A stretch of 24,256 nt of DNA. Origin: a virus. Positions 20,681-24,256 of the stretch are shown one piece after another. Below the pieces are notes generated by a model that was not told the origin of the DNA, did not search any database, and saw only the letters and a program-made list of their open reading frames with translations. Position numbers and translations under genes: made by a program. Position 1 is the first letter of the stretch; the number at the start of each line of letters is the position of its first letter. The stretch lies in the IMG/VR virus record IMGVR_UViG_3300031772_000276, positions 1 to 24,256 of that record; one strand, written 5' to 3'.

Positions 20681-21274
20681 ATGGCCTACTCGACAAGGTT
20701 TGCCGCAAACATCATCACCGCTGCCCGGCGCCTCCACGACAACAGGACCGTTGCCGAGGCGTCCGGCGATGGGGTGCTGCGCTACTCAAGCGATCTCCTG
20801 CGCCAGTACCAGAACACGGCGCAGAAGGACATCGTTCGCGACCTGTACCAGAAGTATGGGGACAAGGTTTCCAGCATCATCCCCGAGATGGTCATCGAGT
20901 CGGGCAACATCACCCTGACCACTGGACTCGGGACTCTGCCCGCTGGCACATGGATCGTGCTTGAGACTTCGTCGAGCGATTGGGCGACCTACTACACGAA
21001 GATCGACGCGAACCCGCTGAAGGTGAGGGCGGGCCGCGACTCCCTGTTGACCCCATCGGCGGGGAAGCCGCTCTTCTACCAGATCGGCCTCACGATTCAG
21101 ATTCTGCCGACGAGCGTTGCTGGCCCGGTTCACACATGGTCACTGACGGTCCCGGTGGACACTGCCGTTGACGCGGCGGGCGAGGTTGCGCTCGCTACCG
21201 TGTGGGATGCTGAGATCGTTCGGCGTATGGTGGACTACGGTCTTCAGGATGCGAAGAGTGCAGTTGCTATTTAA
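20681..21274 (+). CDS. Putative head-tail connector protein (second)
   Basis: ATG 20681 follows the previous stop by one base; the ribosome site is weak. The 197-residue protein has an N-terminal helical part (STRFAANIITAARRLHDNRT, LRYSSDLLRQYQNTAQKDIV, RDLYQKYGDK), a central beta part (NITLTTGLGTLPAGTWIVLE) and a C-terminal helix (AEIVRRMVDYGLQDAKSAVA). This is again a connector-like layout. The large upstream in-frame extension is shadow of the first adaptor. Function is inferred from place and shape. Confidence 0.55.
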   Translation: MAYSTRFAANIITAARRLHDNRTVAEASGDGVLRYSSDLLRQYQNTAQKDIVRDLYQKYGDKVSSIIPEMVIESGNITLTTGLGTLPAGTWIVLETSSSDWATYYTKIDANPLKVRAGRDSLLTPSAGKPLFYQIGLTIQILPTSVAGPVHTWSLTVPVDTAVDAAGEVALATVWDAEIVRRMVDYGLQDAKSAVAI

Positions 21275-21287
21275 GATTCAAGTGGCA

Positions 21288-21328
21288 ACTTTACACAACG
21301 GGGTTTGCTGTTCACAGACTTTACACAA
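21288..21328 (+). repeat. Pair of 11-bp direct repeats, 30 bp apart
   Basis: ACTTTACACAA occurs at 21288-21298 and 21318-21328. The second copy partly overlaps the ribosome site AAGGAG of the next gene. The spacing equals about three helical turns. Each copy contains TTTACA, similar to a -35 box, but no good -10 is seen. Confidence 0.5.
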
Positions 21329-21338
21329 GGAGTAGGCA

Positions 21339-22256
21339 GTGAAAAACTATCTCACCTTCCGCGCCCTCGACTCTGCCCTGCTCCACAAGGCGAGCCTCAA
21401 CGAGAACGACGTCATCCCCGCTCTTCGGATCACAATGATTAACCAGAAGCTGATGAAAATCTATCGGCTTCTCGATGGTCTGAACGATCCGTGGTATCAC
21501 AAACAGGGCTTGGCCGTCACCGTTGCTGGCGACGTCGAGTTCTTGGGCACGGCCTCGATCACGTCCTACACCGCCTCGACGAACACCATCGTCCGCAGCG
21601 CGGGTTCATGGATCAACGGGCAGCTCCTGTCCTGTGTGATTAACAACGGCTCGGGTACACTGGTGGCCAACTTCCTCGGGATCGTCGCCTCCGGCGGGGG
21701 AACGGCAACCGCCGTCCTGACCGTCATCGGGACCGACGCCGACAAGTCCAGCAACACGATGAACGTCACCGTGCTCAAGTCTCCTGCGGCTGCGGTCATC
21801 GACCTCTCCGCCACCTACGTCAAGGACATCCTTCGCGTCTGGGACAACGGGTACACCGGGGGCAAGCCCCGAATCTTCACCCAGATCAAAGACCCGCAGA
21901 TTTTCTCGGTCCTCCACCGCGATCCGTTCTTCGACGGCAGAGTCGCATGGTTCCACCGTGGCGATACCGTCGAGCTGTATATCGGCGCGAGCGCGACGGC
22001 CTTGGCCACCGTCAACTACGAGTACCGTGGCAAGCCCACGCTCTGCGCCGACTTCGACTCGGACGTCGTGATCGACCTGCCCCCGGAGGACAATCAGGTT
22101 CTCATGGACGAGGTGCTCTCCGAGTACCTTCAGGCCGCGAACAAGGAAGTCCCCCCGGACGTCGCAGCACGCACGCTTGAGTTCTCGAAGCGCTACGAGG
22201 TCGCGATGAACGATCTCGCCAAGCAACAGGCCACGAGAGGAGTGCGAGGCGGCTGA
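21339..22256 (+). CDS. Putative virion connector/tail protein, 305 aa
   Basis: GTG 21339 has AAGGAG just upstream. The N-terminus NYLTFRALDSALLHKASLNE and NDVIPALRITMINQKLMKIY is helical, similar in style to the two preceding proteins. A beta-rich central domain follows, Thr/Ser/Gly-rich (AVTVAGDVEFLGTASITSYT, TAVLTVIGTDADKSSNTMNV), and then a C-terminal helical part (DNQVLMDEVLSEYLQAANKE, RTLEFSKRYEVAMNDLAKQQ). The domain may be an Ig-like insertion in an adaptor-type protein. Stop and next start overlap as TGATG. Confidence 0.55.
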   Translation: MKNYLTFRALDSALLHKASLNENDVIPALRITMINQKLMKIYRLLDGLNDPWYHKQGLAVTVAGDVEFLGTASITSYTASTNTIVRSAGSWINGQLLSCVINNGSGTLVANFLGIVASGGGTATAVLTVIGTDADKSSNTMNVTVLKSPAAAVIDLSATYVKDILRVWDNGYTGGKPRIFTQIKDPQIFSVLHRDPFFDGRVAWFHRGDTVELYIGASATALATVNYEYRGKPTLCADFDSDVVIDLPPEDNQVLMDEVLSEYLQAANKEVPPDVAARTLEFSKRYEVAMNDLAKQQATRGVRGG

Positions 22257-24256
22257 TGGCAAACTTTCCGATTAAGCAGTTTCTGGGTCTGCGCCAAACC
22301 GCAGACCCCGAGATCGGGACCGCCCTCAGCGTAAGCAACTTCAAACGGAACGTGACGCGGGGCCGCCTCGAAAACATGGACGGGGCGGCTCTGCTGTCGG
22401 CGCTTCCCTCGCCTGCGGGCAATCTCGGGTACAGCAGCATCGTGTTCAAGAAGCCCTTCTCGTTCTACATCGCGGACGAGACGGGAAAGAATATCTATGC
22501 CGTCGCCGCAACCTACACCAAGGCCCCGCACGGGTACAACGGAACCCCCAACACTACCGCTGGCGTCTGGATCAACCCATACTACGATGGCGGTTGGCAG
22601 ACCGCATGGAGGGAGCTGACGGAATACTACTGCCTCAAGTACGGGAGCAGCGCTGCCAGCGACGACGGGGACGGGGTGACGTGTTATATCCCGCTCGCCA
22701 ACGGCTACGGCAACGATCCGAGCGTTCTCGCCTCCACCGTCACAGAGGGGTGGGTTGTCGTGCGGGACGGCAACCACTCTCTTACGTCCAACACGGGCTT
22801 CAGGGTCCACTCGCTCACCGGGAACACTCTCAGAATCTATGGCCGCGTCTCCGACCTCACCGGGTGGGCGCAGAACACTACGGTGTTCTACGTCTACCGA
22901 AATAACATTGGAGGGGTATTTCCCACCAATATAACCTCTCAGTTCCGTGGCGTCCTCGACGAGGTCCGGGTGAACACCGGGAACGGCGTCTCTGATTTGG
23001 ACGTCGCTCTCTTCTACCGGGACAAGACCTTCTTCCAAGGCGTCACCCTCGCCCGCAAGGGCACCTTCTCGGAGTTCGGACAGCTCCGGGTTCCCTCTCC
23101 CACGTTCAAGCTCAGGAACGCTTCCGTTGTCGGCAGTCAGACCCTCGGGCTTGAGGCTGGCACCTACACACTCCGTCAGTCTATGCTCATGGACGATGGA
23201 CAGGAGACGGAGCTTCGGGATGGACTCGTTGGCGGGTTCCCCGACGCTCTGTCGCTATCCCTCACCAAGAGCGTCACTGGCGTTGCGACGGGTCAGGGGA
23301 TTGCCACCGACGGCACATCCATCTTTGCCGCTGGCGGAGCCGCAGCAACCTATGGATTCAAGGCTCTGGTCAAGATGGACAAGGATACGCTCGAAGTCCT
23401 TGTCTCGACCCCCCTCCCTGTGGATTGGGCCTGCGTCAGTGTCGGCGTCAGCAACGGACTCGTCTACGCCCTGTGCTGGAACACCGTCAACTACCACTGG
23501 CGCCTGTGCTCCTACGATTCTGGCCTTGGGCTTGTGGGCACTGGTGCAGACTTCGATTTTGGCCCGACCAACTATCCCGTGCTGAACGGCGTCTCGTCCA
23601 GCAGGCTCTCGCGCAGCTCGTTCTACTGCGTTGCCTTCAACGGCTCGACTACGTTCTACACGGCGCGGTTCAATCTTCTCTCTCTCACTGGATCGACGTC
23701 CCGCACGTTCACGACAGGCTCGATCTTCCCCATGTGCCTCGGAGAGTCCGTGGAGGGCGACGTCTACTACTCCGACGTCTCAAGCCAAACCCCTGCCCGG
23801 CTCATCCGGCTCAATAATGCCCTGAGCAGCGAGACAACGATGAGCCTCGGCGGAACCTCGGTCCCGGCGGAGGATGGGGTGTTCTACGGCAGCTTCCTGT
23901 ACGTCGGGGCCAACAGCTCGATCTACCGGATTGCCACGGACACCTTCGGTGTGACGCAGTGGAAGTCCGGCATGGCCGCATCTGGCGTGTGGGGAATCAA
24001 GACGAACGGGACAAACCTGTTCTTCAACAAAGCCTACAATACGTTCGTCGTTCGGATGTCGGATGCGGCAACGCTTCTGACCTACTCAGGCTCTGATCTT
24101 CACTATGATCTCGTGATGATCGGACAGAACGTCTACGTCTCCTCGAACACCTATCAGTCCACAATTCTCTTGCTCATGTGGAGTCAAGCCTCCGCATCGT
24201 TTGTCTCCAACGGATACCTGTATCCTCAGTACGATCTGGCAGTCTCTCCGGGGTTC
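22256..24256 (+). CDS. Tail nozzle-like protein (3' partial)
   Basis: The frame from ATG 22256 stays open for 667 codons to the window edge. GAGG (22246-22249) is the ribosome site. The N-terminus IKQFLGLRQTADPEIGTALS, then VSNFKRNVTRGRLENMDG follows the pattern GLxTxxxPxxLxxGxxxxxxNxxxxxGRLRxRxG found in T7 gp12/P22 gp10-type nozzle proteins. The rest is rich in beta-strand repeats with Tyr/Trp/Phe and Gly/Ser (YSSIVFKKPFSFYIADETGK, IYAVAATYTK, GLVYALCWNTVNYHWRLCSY, FLYVGANSSIYRIATDTF), as in a beta-propeller. It comes after the adaptor candidates, where a nozzle gene is expected. Partial; true length is unknown. Confidence 0.6.
   Translation, partial: MANFPIKQFLGLRQTADPEIGTALSVSNFKRNVTRGRLENMDGAALLSALPSPAGNLGYSSIVFKKPFSFYIADETGKNIYAVAATYTKAPHGYNGTPNTTAGVWINPYYDGGWQTAWRELTEYYCLKYGSSAASDDGDGVTCYIPLANGYGNDPSVLASTVTEGWVVVRDGNHSLTSNTGFRVHSLTGNTLRIYGRVSDLTGWAQNTTVFYVYRNNIGGVFPTNITSQFRGVLDEVRVNTGNGVSDLDVALFYRDKTFFQGVTLARKGTFSEFGQLRVPSPTFKLRNASVVGSQTLGLEAGTYTLRQSMLMDDGQETELRDGLVGGFPDALSLSLTKSVTGVATGQGIATDGTSIFAAGGAAATYGFKALVKMDKDTLEVLVSTPLPVDWACVSVGVSNGLVYALCWNTVNYHWRLCSYDSGLGLVGTGADFDFGPTNYPVLNGVSSSRLSRSSFYCVAFNGSTTFYTARFNLLSLTGSTSRTFTTGSIFPMCLGESVEGDVYYSDVSSQTPARLIRLNNALSSETTMSLGGTSVPAEDGVFYGSFLYVGANSSIYRIATDTFGVTQWKSGMAASGVWGIKTNGTNLFFNKAYNTFVVRMSDAATLLTYSGSDLHYDLVMIGQNVYVSSNTYQSTILLLMWSQASASFVSNGYLYPQYDLAVSPGF

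Overview
This window is a segment of a high-GC tailed double-stranded DNA phage genome, or of a prophage whose bacterial flanks lie outside the window. Genes are tightly packed, with many ATGA, GTGA or TGATG stop/start overlaps. The packaging and virion module is complete enough to recognise: small terminase candidate, large terminase, P22-like portal, scaffold, N4 gp56-like major capsid protein, head-tail adaptor candidates and a nozzle-like protein. No tape measure, tail tube, sheath or baseplate gene is visible, so the layout looks podovirus-like. The host cannot be named; high GC and frequent GTG/TTG starts fit a high-GC host. No integrase, repressor or att site is seen.

Layout. (1) Positions 3-4287, plus strand: the C-terminal part of a DnaB-like helicase, then a run of small, mostly unknown genes. 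They include a winged-helix-like protein, two CxxC/zinc-type proteins, several membrane proteins and a permuted papain-like (YiiX-type) amidase/protease candidate. An 8-bp GC hairpin closes this block. (2) Positions 4332-5204, minus strand: two genes separated by a compact tRNA-like fold (acceptor and T-arm). (3) Positions 5205-5405: an AT-rich divergent promoter region with operator-like repeats. (4) Positions 5406-7267: terminase subunits. (5) Positions 7268-7686: a leader hairpin and three tRNA genes (initiator-like Met-CAT, Thr-TGT, Ala-TGC). (6) Positions 7687-16662: portal, a HAD phosphatase, then a long run of beta-rich accessory virion proteins, including a carbohydrate-binding-like domain, a lectin-like two-domain protein and a protein with 17 repeats of about 21 residues. 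(7) Positions 16671-24256: scaffold, major capsid protein, small head protein, adaptors and a nozzle-like protein that runs off the end.

How it fits together. The terminase packages DNA through the portal into a shell built from capsid protein on the scaffold, and the adaptors and nozzle close the vertex. The accessory beta-rich proteins between portal and scaffold are probably surface decorations or fibres that bind carbohydrate. A promoter-like 16-bp element occurs twice, each time starting at the stop codon of the preceding gene (2146 and 10131), and probably re-initiates transcription of downstream blocks. The strongest candidates for something new are the tRNA-like minihelix between the two minus-strand genes, the initiator-like phage tRNA with altered initiator determinants, and the codon-scrambled repeat protein.
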